Positions 33,403 through 42,130 of a stretch of DNA of 64,000 nucleotides are shown in pieces; within the stretch, counting starts at the first letter, position 1; every line of letters starts with the position of its first letter. The position numbers and the translations under genes were made by a program. The stretch is taken from assembly GCF_036178845.1 (NCBI RefSeq), contig NZ_CP108070.1:124001-188000 (forward strand), written 5' to 3'. The stretch comes from Streptomyces sp. NBC_00271. GTDB taxonomy: Bacteria > Actinomycetota > Actinomycetes > Streptomycetales > Streptomycetaceae. The notes under the pieces were generated by a model that was not told where the DNA came from, did no database searches, and worked only from the letters and a program-made list of their open reading frames with translations.

Positions 33403-34125
33403 ATGACCAGTCAACTGTTCGCGATCTGCTTCAACGCGACCCGGCCGTCGGGCCTGGCGCGCTTCTGGTCCGGGGTCCTGGGCTGGGAGTTGGCCGACGG
33501 TCCGGACGACGGCGTCGCGATCCTGCCCCCTGATGCCGACGGGTTCCGCATCCGTTTCCTGCCGAGCCAGGAGCCGAAGACCGGCCAGAACCGGGCACAC
33601 TTCGACCTGACGAGCACCTCCCCGGAGGACCAGCAGCAGACGGTGGCCAGGGCACTGGAACTCGGCGGGACACACATCGACGTGGGCCAACTCCCGGAAG
33701 AAGGACATGTGGTGCTCGCCGATCCGGACGGCAACGAGTTCTGCGTGATCGAGGCGGGCAACAAGTTCCTCGCCGACACCGGTGTCATCGGAGCGCTGGC
33801 CTGCGACGGTACGCAGGAGGTCGGCTACTTCTGGAGCAAGGCGCTGCGGTGGCCGCTGGTCTGGGACCAGGACCAGGAGACCGCGATCCAATCGCCGGAC
33901 GGCGGTACGAAGATCACCTGGGGTGGTCCTCCGGTGGCGCCGAAGACAGGCACGAACAGGCTGTACTTGGAGCTGGCGCTCCCCGCCGACGCCGACGGGG
34001 AGGCGGAGGTCGAGCGCCTGATCTCGCTCGGTGCGACGCGCACCGGCATCGGCGCGGGCGACGGCGTCCGGGTGCTGATGCTCGACCCCGACGGCAACGA
34101 GTTCTCCGTACAAAGGCCCCGGTAG
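33403..34125 (+). CDS. VOC-family protein with two glyoxalase-like domains
   Basis: A 240-residue cytosolic protein with two tandem vicinal-oxygen-chelate modules, each ending in the same strand: 'VVLADPDGNEFCVIEAG' (residue ~115) and 'VLMLDPDGNEFSVQRPR' (C-terminus). Each starts with the beta-alpha segment seen in 'LARFWSGVLGWELAD' and 'VGYFWSKALRWPLVW'. Members bind a metal and act in dioxygenation, isomerisation or drug sequestration (bleomycin-type resistance); the reaction here is unknown. Isolated gene; start ATG 33403. Confidence 0.88.
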   Translation: MTSQLFAICFNATRPSGLARFWSGVLGWELADGPDDGVAILPPDADGFRIRFLPSQEPKTGQNRAHFDLTSTSPEDQQQTVARALELGGTHIDVGQLPEEGHVVLADPDGNEFCVIEAGNKFLADTGVIGALACDGTQEVGYFWSKALRWPLVWDQDQETAIQSPDGGTKITWGGPPVAPKTGTNRLYLELALPADADGEAEVERLISLGATRTGIGAGDGVRVLMLDPDGNEFSVQRPR

Positions 34126-34809
34126 CGGGGCCGGGCACGGTCGCTGAGCAGTTCGGCGGCCGCGCTGAGGGCCTGGTGGAGATCGACGTGTGGTCCGCGG
34201 CAAGACCGACGGGACCGGTTCGGTCACCGCGGGCGCGTGGCGCGCCCGCGCCTCGACGTGCCCGGAGTCCGTCGGCACCGCACGATGGCGAGCCGATCAC
34301 CGCGAACGATCCGGCCGGCCGCGCGAGCAGTCCTGCTGACCGCTTCGGCGTCCGGGGCTCCCCCGGCTCGCTGCAACCGGAGCAAGGAACTGCCGGCCAT
34401 GCGTACGGCTGCACGTCGTCGGCAGACTCATCGGGCACGTCTGTGACCACTGCGGCCCCGGATCCGGCCCGGCCGGTCGATCGCCCTGGGGTGGTGTTCT
34501 GGGCGTTCGCGTCGGGTGACTGTCCCGGCGTGGAGTGGACCTGCCCGGTCCGGCGGGGTGTCACGGCGTGTGGGGAAGCGATCGGCAAGAAAGGCGGTCG
34601 ACGGGGTTCATGTGTCGGTGCGGGCCTGGCCGTGGTCGGCGTGGCGGGCGCTGAGGGCCAGAGTGCCTTCGCCTTGCGTGTGGCGTTCGTCTCCATGCGG
34701 GCGCGGACCGCCGTGGGGCGCGCGATCCGGGATCCTGGCCGGCCGGGGTGCGGCCGTGTTGCTGTGTGGGCAGGCGCCGGCGTTCCGGAGTGGGGCGGCT
34801 CGGGCCGCG
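34126..34809. other. No gene recognised
   Basis: About 680 bp between the VOC and secreted protein B genes. The long open frames here are shadows. It should hold the terminators of both neighbours; I see no convincing gene. Confidence 0.45.
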
Positions 34810-35181
34810 TCAGCTGTGGTTCAGGGACCACATGACCTGGTCCTCGTACCAGCGGGCGGCGCTGACACCGTGCCACGAGGCCGCTTCGTCGACCTGGTCC
34901 TGGTACCAGCGGGCGGCGCTGACGCCGCGCCACGAGACCGCTTCGCCCTCGTGGTCCGCAGTCCGTACGTAGCGCACGGTGTCCTGCCCACGGTGGTCGT
35001 CGTCCGTGTGGCGGCCGGCTTGCTCGCTGCTGGTCGCGGAGGTGGCGGACACGTACTGCGTGTGCTGCACGGGCACCGAAGCCGTGGCTGCCGACGCCGA
35101 GCCGCCGGCTCCGAGAAGGGCTCCGCCGGCCAGTGCCGTGGAGGCGAGTGCCATCGAGACGCGCTTGGTCATGCTGTTCAT
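34810..35181 (-). CDS. Small secreted protein B (paralogue of 9401-9790)
   Basis: A 123-residue exported protein. Signal peptide 'MNSMTKRVSMALASTALAGGALLGAGGSASA' is nearly the same as in protein A, with cleavage before 'ATASV'. The mature part is short, charged and polar, and its end is an internal duplication: 'GVSAARWYQDQV' followed 20 residues later by 'GVSAARWYEDQVMW'. Protein A ends in one such unit ('ERWYLDQVAW'). Start ATG 35181 has AAGGGA upstream and aligns with protein A. It is divergent from TetR B, and two operator copies lie ~110 bp before its start. Function unknown. Confidence 0.8.
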   Translation of the reverse strand: MNSMTKRVSMALASTALAGGALLGAGGSASAATASVPVQHTQYVSATSATSSEQAGRHTDDDHRGQDTVRYVRTADHEGEAVSWRGVSAARWYQDQVDEAASWHGVSAARWYEDQVMWSLNHS

Positions 35182-35288
35182 GGTCATTTCCCTTGCGAGA
35201 CTGCCGCGGTTCCGCCGAACTGGCGGCCGCCGCTTCTGTGTGAACCGAGATCCGGAAATCCCGGGTCAGTCGGCTTGCCGCAAGGTCA

Positions 35289-35346
35289 TCCGGAGGGGTG
35301 CCTCACGTTCGGCTCTGCCACCGTACCCGAGGGGTGCCTCATGTTT
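35289..35346 (-). promoter_or_regulatory. Two operator copies upstream of secreted protein B
   Basis: On the minus strand AACATGAGG-CA-CCCCTCG (35326-35345) and AACGTGAGG-CA-CCCCTCC (about 35291-35309), 36 bp apart, matching the pair at 9241-9299. The ~20 bp upstream (35346-35370) also match the A promoter, so the whole promoter is homologous. Confidence 0.65.
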
Positions 35347-35410
35347 GCAGTGAGGCTCATCACAGCACGTCAGAAGGGCAAGATTGCGATCGGAAACATG
35401 ACAACACCCG

Positions 35411-35433
35411 AATTCGAGGGGGGCCTCATGTTA
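35411..35433 (+). promoter_or_regulatory. Operator copy at tetR B
   Basis: Complement of TAACATGAGG-CC-CCCCTCGA followed by ATT; ends 10 bp before the TetR B start, the same distance as at TetR A. Confidence 0.65.
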
Positions 35434-35443
35434 CGCTCGAGTC

Positions 35444-36139
35444 ATGAGCCACCAGCACGCCCCGTCCGCGAGGGAGACACCGGCGAAACCCCTGCGCCGT
35501 GACGCACAGCGCAACAGGGACGCGATCATGGCCGCCGCCCGCGCGGCCTTCTCCGAGCAGGGCCTCGGGGCGTCCCTGGAGGGCGTCGCCCGCGAGGCCG
35601 GCGTCGCGATCGGCACGCTCTACCGCCACTTCCCCACCCGGCTCGACCTGGTCGAAACACTCTTCAACGCGAAGTACACGGAACTGCTCACCACCGCGGA
35701 AGAAGCCGCGGCCATGGACGACGCCTGGGAGGGGTTCTGCCGCTACCTGGAGAAACTCTGCCAGCTGCAGGCCTGCGACCGCGCCTTCAACGACCTGGTC
35801 TCGGCACGGCTGCCCCTTCACGTGGCCGGCCGCGAGATGTACGAACGCGCCAAGGAACTCTGCATCCAGATCATGCGCAACGCCCAGGAACAGGGCGTCC
35901 TGCGCGGCGACGTCACCGCGCAGGACATCGCCTTCGTGATCTGGTCCCAGGCCGGGATCATCCGGGCCACACGCACCATCGCCCCCCAGGCCTGGCGCCG
36001 CCACCTCCACCTGATGCTCGACGCCTTCCGCACCGAGGGCGCCCACGAACTGCCCGAACCTCCTCTGACCAGCCAGCAGGTCGACCAGACCCTCGTCACT
36101 CTCGAGTGCACCGAAGAGGACTGCCGCGAGCAGTCCTGA
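35444..36139 (+). CDS. TetR-family regulator B
   Basis: A 231-residue TetR repressor, close paralogue of TetR A. The DNA-binding domain includes 'LEGVAREAGVAIGTLYRHFPTRLDLVETLF'; recognition-helix residues are essentially those of TetR A, consistent with binding the same operator. The ligand domain keeps 'FNDLVSARLPLHVAGREMYERAKEL' and ends in the acidic Cys-containing tail 'LECTEEDCREQS'. It is divergent from secreted protein B, with three operators between the two genes. Ligand unknown. Confidence 0.92.
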   Translation: MSHQHAPSARETPAKPLRRDAQRNRDAIMAAARAAFSEQGLGASLEGVAREAGVAIGTLYRHFPTRLDLVETLFNAKYTELLTTAEEAAAMDDAWEGFCRYLEKLCQLQACDRAFNDLVSARLPLHVAGREMYERAKELCIQIMRNAQEQGVLRGDVTAQDIAFVIWSQAGIIRATRTIAPQAWRRHLHLMLDAFRTEGAHELPEPPLTSQQVDQTLVTLECTEEDCREQS

Positions 36140-36593
36140 CCACACGAGGGACAGCGCTCCGGGCGGCAGGGGGTCGTCCGACCGCCGTCCTCCGGCCGCC
36201 CCGGCCCGTGCCGTCACACGCCGCCCACCTCACAGGGCATCCGCAGACGCCGGTGACTGAGGGCGCCTTCCCCGTTCATGGGATCAGCGACGCGATGGCC
36301 GCGGATGCGTCGGCCTGGGACCAAGTCGATCCGGGAGTCGGCGTAGGCACCGGTGGCTCACGTGAAGAGTTGTTCGTCTGCCACGACGTATCCGAAGCCG
36401 TGGAGCATGTGCGCGAGAGCACGCGGGCAGCAGTCGCTGGCGTTCAGCATCTCTCAGCATCGGAGAGACACGGCAAGTGGCGGGCAGCGGCGAAGGCCGC
36501 CCACGGCGACGCAGTCGGCCTGCTGCCTTGCTGACTGCGGAAGTCCGTCGGCAGCGGTCGTGGCCGCCCCCTCGGCTCCGGCGACCGGCGGCG
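36140..36593. other. No gene recognised
   Basis: About 450 bp between convergent TetR B and the end of the ternary operon. An open plus-strand frame (to 36534) has no family resemblance. No strong hairpin seen. Confidence 0.4.
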
Positions 36594-39500
36594 TCAGCGT
36601 TCGCGCATCCTGCCCATCACTGCCGTGAAGGAAGCCGTGCCGCCGTCGAAAGCCTCGATGCCGCGGATACCGGCGCGGAAAGTCCATGAACCCGATTCGT
36701 CGCGCACGAACTCCGCGACCGTGACCGCCGTCGCCTCCAGGACGCCGCTGAAGTCGTCCTCGTCCAGGACCGTGTATCCCTCGCGGATGCGCAGGGCCGG
36801 GTTGAGCACGCCGGCGAAGGTGCGGTGCACGGGACGCTGCTGGATGACGACGCCGACCACCACGCGCGCATACCGGTCGGCGAGCCGGCCGAGCTCCAGG
36901 GTCATCACCTCATCCCATCCGAAGCCCGCGCCGTCGTTGCTGGTCCGGTTCAAGTGCATCGTGCTGTCCGGGGAGCGGCTGCCGAAGTGCACCGCGTACA
37001 CCGGATCACCATACGGATCGCCCGCCGCGTAAGCCGCCGCGACGAGGTCCAGGTTGGTGGGCGGTTGTCCTGCGGGACTCGGGTCCCACTTGATGGTGAC
37101 TTCGACCTTCTGGATTCCCTTCGAGAGACCGCTCCCGGCGCTCTCCCGACCCCGGGACGGGGACAGGGCGTTCACAGAACCACCAGGGCTGCCCCCCGGC
37201 CCGGCCAGGGCCCGCAGCTGATCAGGGCGGAGAACCTCGATGCGGCGCCGGCCGGTTGTCACGATGTTCCGCTCGCGCAGTTCTCTGAGCAGCCGCTGCG
37301 TCGTCTCCCTGCTCGCGCCTACGGACCCGGCCAGTTCCTGGGTCGTGAGGGGCAGGGCAAGCTCGATGCCTTCCTCCGTACGGCGTCCGTGTGTCCGCGC
37401 CAGGTCCAGCAGCAGCGAGGCGAAGCGCTCACGCACGGACATCGAGGCCAGCTCCAGACGGCGGCGGTCCGCCGCCTGTGCCCGGTCGGACGTGAGTCCG
37501 AGCAGGTGGTAGGACACGTCGGGATGCCGCTGCAGGAAGCCCATGAACAGCTCGCCCGGCACGGCCCTGGCCCTGACCGGTTCCAGCGCTGTGACCGTCG
37601 TGCTCCTGGGGCGTCCGGTGAGCACCGCTTCCTCACCCACCAGGTCGCCCGACCCGCGCAGGCTCAGCAGGGCCTCGTAGCCGGATGCGGTGGCAGCGGT
37701 CACCTTGGTCCAGCCCGAAAGGATGATCAGGATGTGGTTGCTCGGTTCGTGCTGACGGAGAAGCGGAGTACGGGCGTTGTAGGTGATTTCGCTGCCGAGG
37801 GCGAGCAGGTCGGCTCGATCCTGCTGTTCGAGCCGGGCCAGGAAAGGAATTCGGTCGTCAAGTCCGTCATCCCCCCACTGCGTGGTGCCGCGCCGTCCCA
37901 CGGACTCCCCTTCGGGTTGCCGGTCCTGGGACGGCTGCTGGGGCGCCCTCCCCCGCGCGGCGTCGATCCGCCGGCCGGTCACCAGCGTCAGGCCGGCGTC
38001 CGTGACGCTCGTGACCACCCCGGCGATGTATCCGCGCTCGTCGAGCACGGGAGCCCCCGTCACCGTGCGGGTCGTCCAGGGCGCCGAGGACTGCGGCTTG
38101 AGGGTGTCGGGGGCGACCACCGTGGTGTCGAGGAAATCGCAGGCCGCCGGCGCGACGGACGGCTCCGGTGGCCGGCCCACCACGGTAAAGCGCTGCCCCG
38201 GGACCGGGTCGGTCCGGCTGAGAGCGGCGATGTCGCTCGAGACCTGCGGCCAGCGCACGTCCGTCACAGAGACGAGTGCCAGTCCGGTGACCTCGTCGAC
38301 CCAGTCGATCCCCGCCTCGTACAGGGCGACCGCCGGGTCCCCCGCGCGGGAGACCCGCAGCCGGGACACCGGCTCGCCCAAGGGGCCGGCCGGTGCCGTG
38401 ACAAGTGCAGGACCGAGCAGCACGCCCGAGCACAGCGGGCGGTCCTGGTCCCACAGGCACACGGCCGAGCTGCTGGGGGGTGGTCCCAATCGCTTGGTGG
38501 GCCACTGCGGCAACGTGAGTCCGAGTTGCCGGGCGGACTGGATCACGGCCGCCAGGTCGAGGCGGGACGCATGGTTGCCGAGCGCCCGCAGGAGCGAGGG
38601 CCGCCGGAGCGCGGTCGGGTGCACGGCCAGCATGTTCAGCGCCACGTCATGCGCGAAGTAGACCATCTCGTCACGGCCCAGGTGCGTTGCCAGCAAGGGA
38701 ATGCCTCCCACGACAGGGGCGGTGGCGCGCTCAAGGGCCTGGAGCAGCTCGATGTCGCCGTCTGCCGGGCCTGACAGGTAGTCCCTGGCCGCATGCACCA
38801 GCACCCGGGCGGGCAACGGCGCCCGACAGCCCAGGGACCGCGCGCCCACGGCTGCGTCGACCAGGACCCGGACCATCTCATCGGCGTTCTCGTAGGCGTC
38901 GAGGAACGCCGGGCCGGCCGTCAGTCCTTCGAAACCACCGCCGTGCCCCGCCAGTTCCAGTACGGCGTCGAGAACGGGGTGGCCGGAGCCGGCCCAGGCG
39001 GAGCGCGCGCGCTCGACCTCGGCGGCGGTCAGGGCGTGCGGGACGTGGATCACCGTGGCCCCCTTCCAAGCGGGGTCCTGGTGCGTCCTCTCCCAGTGCT
39101 CCGGCCGCACGGTGGCGAGCACGAGCCGTGGCGCGCCCGTGGACCGAAGAAGTGTTTCGACGGCCGGGAATCGCTCCAGACCGTCGAGCCACAGCACGGT
39201 CTCGGGACCCACGCGCCACACGGCGTCCTGACCGCTCGTGCCGCCGTCCGGCGTGCACACCTGCCAGCCGGGGAGGAGGGCCCGGATCGCTTCCCAGGCG
39301 GAGCGTGTCTTGCCTGACAGCGCCCCGCCGACCAGGACGACACGCGCTCGGTCCCCGGAGGCGGCACGCCGCACGGCCGTACGCAGGCGGGCGTCGTGGT
39401 CCCGCTCCACGTAGTCCGGGAGGGGGCGGGCCCGGTCCGTGAAGACGACCGGGTGGACCCCCAGGGCCATCGCGTCGGTCTGCCCCACCGGGGTCACGTG

Positions 39501-41081
39501 CCGCGGAGCGCCGATGGACTCGGCGAACGGTACGGCGCCCGCCCCCACCGCCCGGCCGCGGCCCGCGCCGTTGGCCGGCTCGCCCGGTCCTACTCGCACC
39601 GCCGTGAAGTCGGTGCCGGGACCCGTCGCACGGCGTTCAAGATGACGGCCCATCCTGCGGCGCACCAGCTCCTGCACGGCCGTCACGTCATGGCGGAGCT
39701 GCGCCCCGAGCAGTGCCTCGCGCACTCCGGGCAGGAAGTCGAAGGCGAACACGGACATGTCGTCGGGCCGGTCGCCCGCCTGCTCCCAGGGGAGAAGCAG
39801 TCCGCCCAGCGCCACCTCGGCGAGATGTCCGTGCTCCGCGTGGGGCAGCATGACCCGGCGGACGAGGGTCATCACGGGCAGGGTGAGCGGCACCGCCGAC
39901 AGGTAGCCGGCCAGTTCCAGAGCCAGGGGGGACGCGGTCTCGTGGAAGCGTCGCAGAGCGGCGGGGCCGGACAGGGCGGGAGCTGGTGCGGGTGGCTCTT
40001 CCACGGGTGCGTGGGCTCGGGGGACCGCCAGACAGGACGTCCGGTGCCAGCGCCCGCCTCCGGTGACGATCGAGGCGAGGGAACCCAGCCCCGGCGCAGT
40101 GGCTTCGACGACGGGAACAGCGATCGTCCCGGCCGGCTCCGGTGGCCATGGGCTGCCCTGCCGGGGCTCGGAGCGCCGCCGACGGGCGCGGGCCGGCAGC
40201 AGGCGCCAGGACGCGTTGGGGGCGGCCGGCTGACTCGCCTGCACCAGCATGCCGGTCGTCGGCAACGACGTGCTGCCCCACAGCCGGCGTGGCAGTACCT
40301 GCACCATGCAGAGCGGGCTGTGCACGGCCCAGTGGCGCAGCACGTCGTGCAGGGCACCGCTGCCCCAGCCGGGCGCCACTCCGTCCGTCAGGACCACGGT
40401 GAGCCGGTGCCCCGTCGGATCGGCGACCTCCTGGGGACTGCGGGCCTCACCGCCGCGTGCGGACGCGATCCGGGGAGGGGAGGTGCCGTCGGTGCCGCTG
40501 AGGAACCAGGTGCGTACGTCCCGGAAGACCCCGGCTCGCTGGACGGTTCTGGACAGCTCCGTGACCAGGTCGTGCCAGAGCAGCATCGAGTGGTGGGTGT
40601 CCACGACCAGGGCGAGGTCGATCCACCGGCTGCGGCGCGGGGTGAGGACCGGCACCGCCACGCGCTGTTCGACGCTGGCGGCCACGGTGCGTTCTTCGTC
40701 CAGCTCGGTGCCGGTCACCCCGGGAACGGTCCGCTTGGCCAGGGGGCGCAGGGCTCGCATGAGGGCGAGCGGGTCGGCGAGGTCCGGCGCGCGCCGCACC
40801 TGGACCGGCCTGCCTCGCGGTAGGTCACGGGGTCGGCCGCCAGGTGAGGCGGAGGCGTAGTGGCGTACCGTGCCGGCGGAAGGCGTGGGGGTGTCACTCG
40901 GCGGCGGGGAAGCCGTCGGCGTCCGCTCGCCGAGGGGCGGCGGCCGCTCGGGCTCCTCGTCCCCGCGTGGTCGGCGGTGGGCGCCCGTTCGGCTCGCGAG
41001 CCAGAGGATGTCAGCCAGTTCCTCTGGTCCGGCCTCGACTCCGGCTGCCAGCAGCGCCGCACGCAGTTCCGCCAGCATCAC
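36594..41081 (-). CDS. 1,495-residue SAV_2336/vWA - P-loop - pseudo-trypsin - CRP - TerD fusion protein
   Basis: Last gene of a coupled four-gene operon; probably the scaffold and sensor of a vWA-MoxR-VMAP type conflict system. Modules in order: N-terminal effector-associated helical domain (~1-30) and SAV_2336-like region; a vWA-like domain (~150-300) with a degenerate metal motif 'VVDTHHSML'; a P-loop NTPase (~540-800) with Walker A 'GGALSGKTR' (585-593) and Walker B-like 'VLWLDGLE' (629-636); a trypsin-like fold (~870-1040) whose His, Asp and Ser positions are all replaced ('TAPAG', 'TGLAL', 'VTGAPVLD'); a CRP/FNR cyclic-nucleotide-binding domain (~1078-1180) with its helix-turn-helix ('TTQELAGSVGASRETTQRLLREL', ~1245-1267); and a TerD domain (~1318-1488, 'GLSKGIQKVEVTIKW' to 'GSWTFRAGIRGI'). 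The GTG start (41081) overlaps the moxR stop; ATG 41078 is equally placed. The frame is uninterrupted across 4.5 kb. Confidence 0.85.
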   Translation of the reverse strand: MMLAELRAALLAAGVEAGPEELADILWLASRTGAHRRPRGDEEPERPPPLGERTPTASPPPSDTPTPSAGTVRHYASASPGGRPRDLPRGRPVQVRRAPDLADPLALMRALRPLAKRTVPGVTGTELDEERTVAASVEQRVAVPVLTPRRSRWIDLALVVDTHHSMLLWHDLVTELSRTVQRAGVFRDVRTWFLSGTDGTSPPRIASARGGEARSPQEVADPTGHRLTVVLTDGVAPGWGSGALHDVLRHWAVHSPLCMVQVLPRRLWGSTSLPTTGMLVQASQPAAPNASWRLLPARARRRRSEPRQGSPWPPEPAGTIAVPVVEATAPGLGSLASIVTGGGRWHRTSCLAVPRAHAPVEEPPAPAPALSGPAALRRFHETASPLALELAGYLSAVPLTLPVMTLVRRVMLPHAEHGHLAEVALGGLLLPWEQAGDRPDDMSVFAFDFLPGVREALLGAQLRHDVTAVQELVRRRMGRHLERRATGPGTDFTAVRVGPGEPANGAGRGRAVGAGAVPFAESIGAPRHVTPVGQTDAMALGVHPVVFTDRARPLPDYVERDHDARLRTAVRRAASGDRARVVLVGGALSGKTRSAWEAIRALLPGWQVCTPDGGTSGQDAVWRVGPETVLWLDGLERFPAVETLLRSTGAPRLVLATVRPEHWERTHQDPAWKGATVIHVPHALTAAEVERARSAWAGSGHPVLDAVLELAGHGGGFEGLTAGPAFLDAYENADEMVRVLVDAAVGARSLGCRAPLPARVLVHAARDYLSGPADGDIELLQALERATAPVVGGIPLLATHLGRDEMVYFAHDVALNMLAVHPTALRRPSLLRALGNHASRLDLAAVIQSARQLGLTLPQWPTKRLGPPPSSSAVCLWDQDRPLCSGVLLGPALVTAPAGPLGEPVSRLRVSRAGDPAVALYEAGIDWVDEVTGLALVSVTDVRWPQVSSDIAALSRTDPVPGQRFTVVGRPPEPSVAPAACDFLDTTVVAPDTLKPQSSAPWTTRTVTGAPVLDERGYIAGVVTSVTDAGLTLVTGRRIDAARGRAPQQPSQDRQPEGESVGRRGTTQWGDDGLDDRIPFLARLEQQDRADLLALGSEITYNARTPLLRQHEPSNHILIILSGWTKVTAATASGYEALLSLRGSGDLVGEEAVLTGRPRSTTVTALEPVRARAVPGELFMGFLQRHPDVSYHLLGLTSDRAQAADRRRLELASMSVRERFASLLLDLARTHGRRTEEGIELALPLTTQELAGSVGASRETTQRLLRELRERNIVTTGRRRIEVLRPDQLRALAGPGGSPGGSVNALSPSRGRESAGSGLSKGIQKVEVTIKWDPSPAGQPPTNLDLVAAAYAAGDPYGDPVYAVHFGSRSPDSTMHLNRTSNDGAGFGWDEVMTLELGRLADRYARVVVGVVIQQRPVHRTFAGVLNPALRIREGYTVLDEDDFSGVLEATAVTVAEFVRDESGSWTFRAGIRGIEAFDGGTASFTAVMGRMRER

Positions 41082-42130
41082 AAGGGTCCCTGACCGGTGG
41101 TGGGACCGGTGAGGCGTTGCAGGACCGCGTCGAGGAACTCCCCCTCGCCGGCGGTGTCGGGCCAGGCCCCGCGCAGCCGCAGCTGTACGGCGTTGAGGAG
41201 CTGGTCGGTGGCGAGATCGCCGTCGAGTCGCCGTTGCAGGAACTGCTCGACGAGCCCTCGCTGGCGGTCGGCCTCAGCGGTGTCCAGCCTCAGGCGCCGC
41301 CGGACGATCTGCACCAGTTTCTCCTCGCCGGGCTGTTCCATGTAGAGCCGGATGCAGCGGCGCAGGAACGGTGGCGGGAAATCCCGTTCCCCGTTGCTGG
41401 TGAGGACGATGACGGGGAACGACCGGCACCGTACGAGGCCCCGCCGTACGTGGACCCGAGCCTCGGGGTCGTCGTGCGTGCCGACCCGCACCTCGGGTTC
41501 CTGACCGGCGACCCGGGCCAGCTCGGGAATGTCGTAGGTGCCTTCTTCGAAGACGGTCAGCAGGTCACCGGGCAGGTCGATGTCGCTCTTGTCGATCTCG
41601 TCCACGAGCAGCACCCGGGGCTGCTCGCGAGGCAGCAGGGCGGTGCCCAGGGGGCCGAGGCGGAGGTAGGGCGCGATCGAGGGGCCCTCGCCGTCGGGGT
41701 CCGGGTTCTGCCCCCGCAGATGCCGCAGGTTGGCCTCGTGGAGCCGTCCGATGGCGTCGTACTGGTAGAGCCCGTCGCGCAGCGTGCTCCGGCTGGTGAT
41801 GGGCCAGTGCAGCACGGGGCCGAGCCCCAGATCCGCGGCGATGCTGTAGGCGAGGGAGGACTTCCCCACTCCCGGTTTTCCGGTCACCAGCAGCGGACGG
41901 CGCAGATACAGAGCGGTGTTGACCGCGTTCGCCTCCGCCGTGTCCGGAACGTGGTCGGCTCCCCGCCGTAGGGTCTCCCTCCAGGCCGCGCTGTCGCGGT
42001 CCGGGAAGTCGTACCCGGGATCCGTCTCGCCGTCGAAGGTGCGCCAAGGAGGACACTCGGCCGCGAGCTTCGCCCGCCGGTCGTCACGGGCTCCAGGGCC
42101 TCGGTAGATCCACCAGTCCTCCGCCGTCAT
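41078..42130 (-). CDS. MoxR-type AAA+ ATPase
   Basis: A 350-residue AAA+ protein. Walker A 'GKPGVGKSS' (84-92), Walker B 'VLLVDEID' (173-180) with the catalytic Glu, sensor-1 'VIVLTSNGERDFPPPFLRRC' (~240-260), and the arginine-finger region 'FLRRCIRLYMEQP'. This is the MoxR type used with vWA proteins to remodel a target or partner. Its ATG overlaps the stop of the caspase gene in the sequence ATGA, and its own stop overlaps the start of the giant gene, so the three are made in fixed proportion. By analogy with ternary conflict systems it would be the ATP-driven switch between sensor and effector. Confidence 0.9.
   Translation of the reverse strand: MTAEDWWIYRGPGARDDRRAKLAAECPPWRTFDGETDPGYDFPDRDSAAWRETLRRGADHVPDTAEANAVNTALYLRRPLLVTGKPGVGKSSLAYSIAADLGLGPVLHWPITSRSTLRDGLYQYDAIGRLHEANLRHLRGQNPDPDGEGPSIAPYLRLGPLGTALLPREQPRVLLVDEIDKSDIDLPGDLLTVFEEGTYDIPELARVAGQEPEVRVGTHDDPEARVHVRRGLVRCRSFPVIVLTSNGERDFPPPFLRRCIRLYMEQPGEEKLVQIVRRRLRLDTAEADRQRGLVEQFLQRRLDGDLATDQLLNAVQLRLRGAWPDTAGEGEFLDAVLQRLTGPTTGQGPL

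Noticed and set aside
37100..38620. Giant protein as an artefact of frameshift fusion of separate CRP and TerD genes
   Set aside because: The frame is continuous with sensible linkers between modules and no leftover start/Shine-Dalgarno signals at the joins; kept as real but flagged for read-level checking.
36825..38774. 649-codon plus-strand ORF opposite the giant protein
   Set aside because: Shadow frame of the 1,495-residue gene, whose domains are recognisable throughout.
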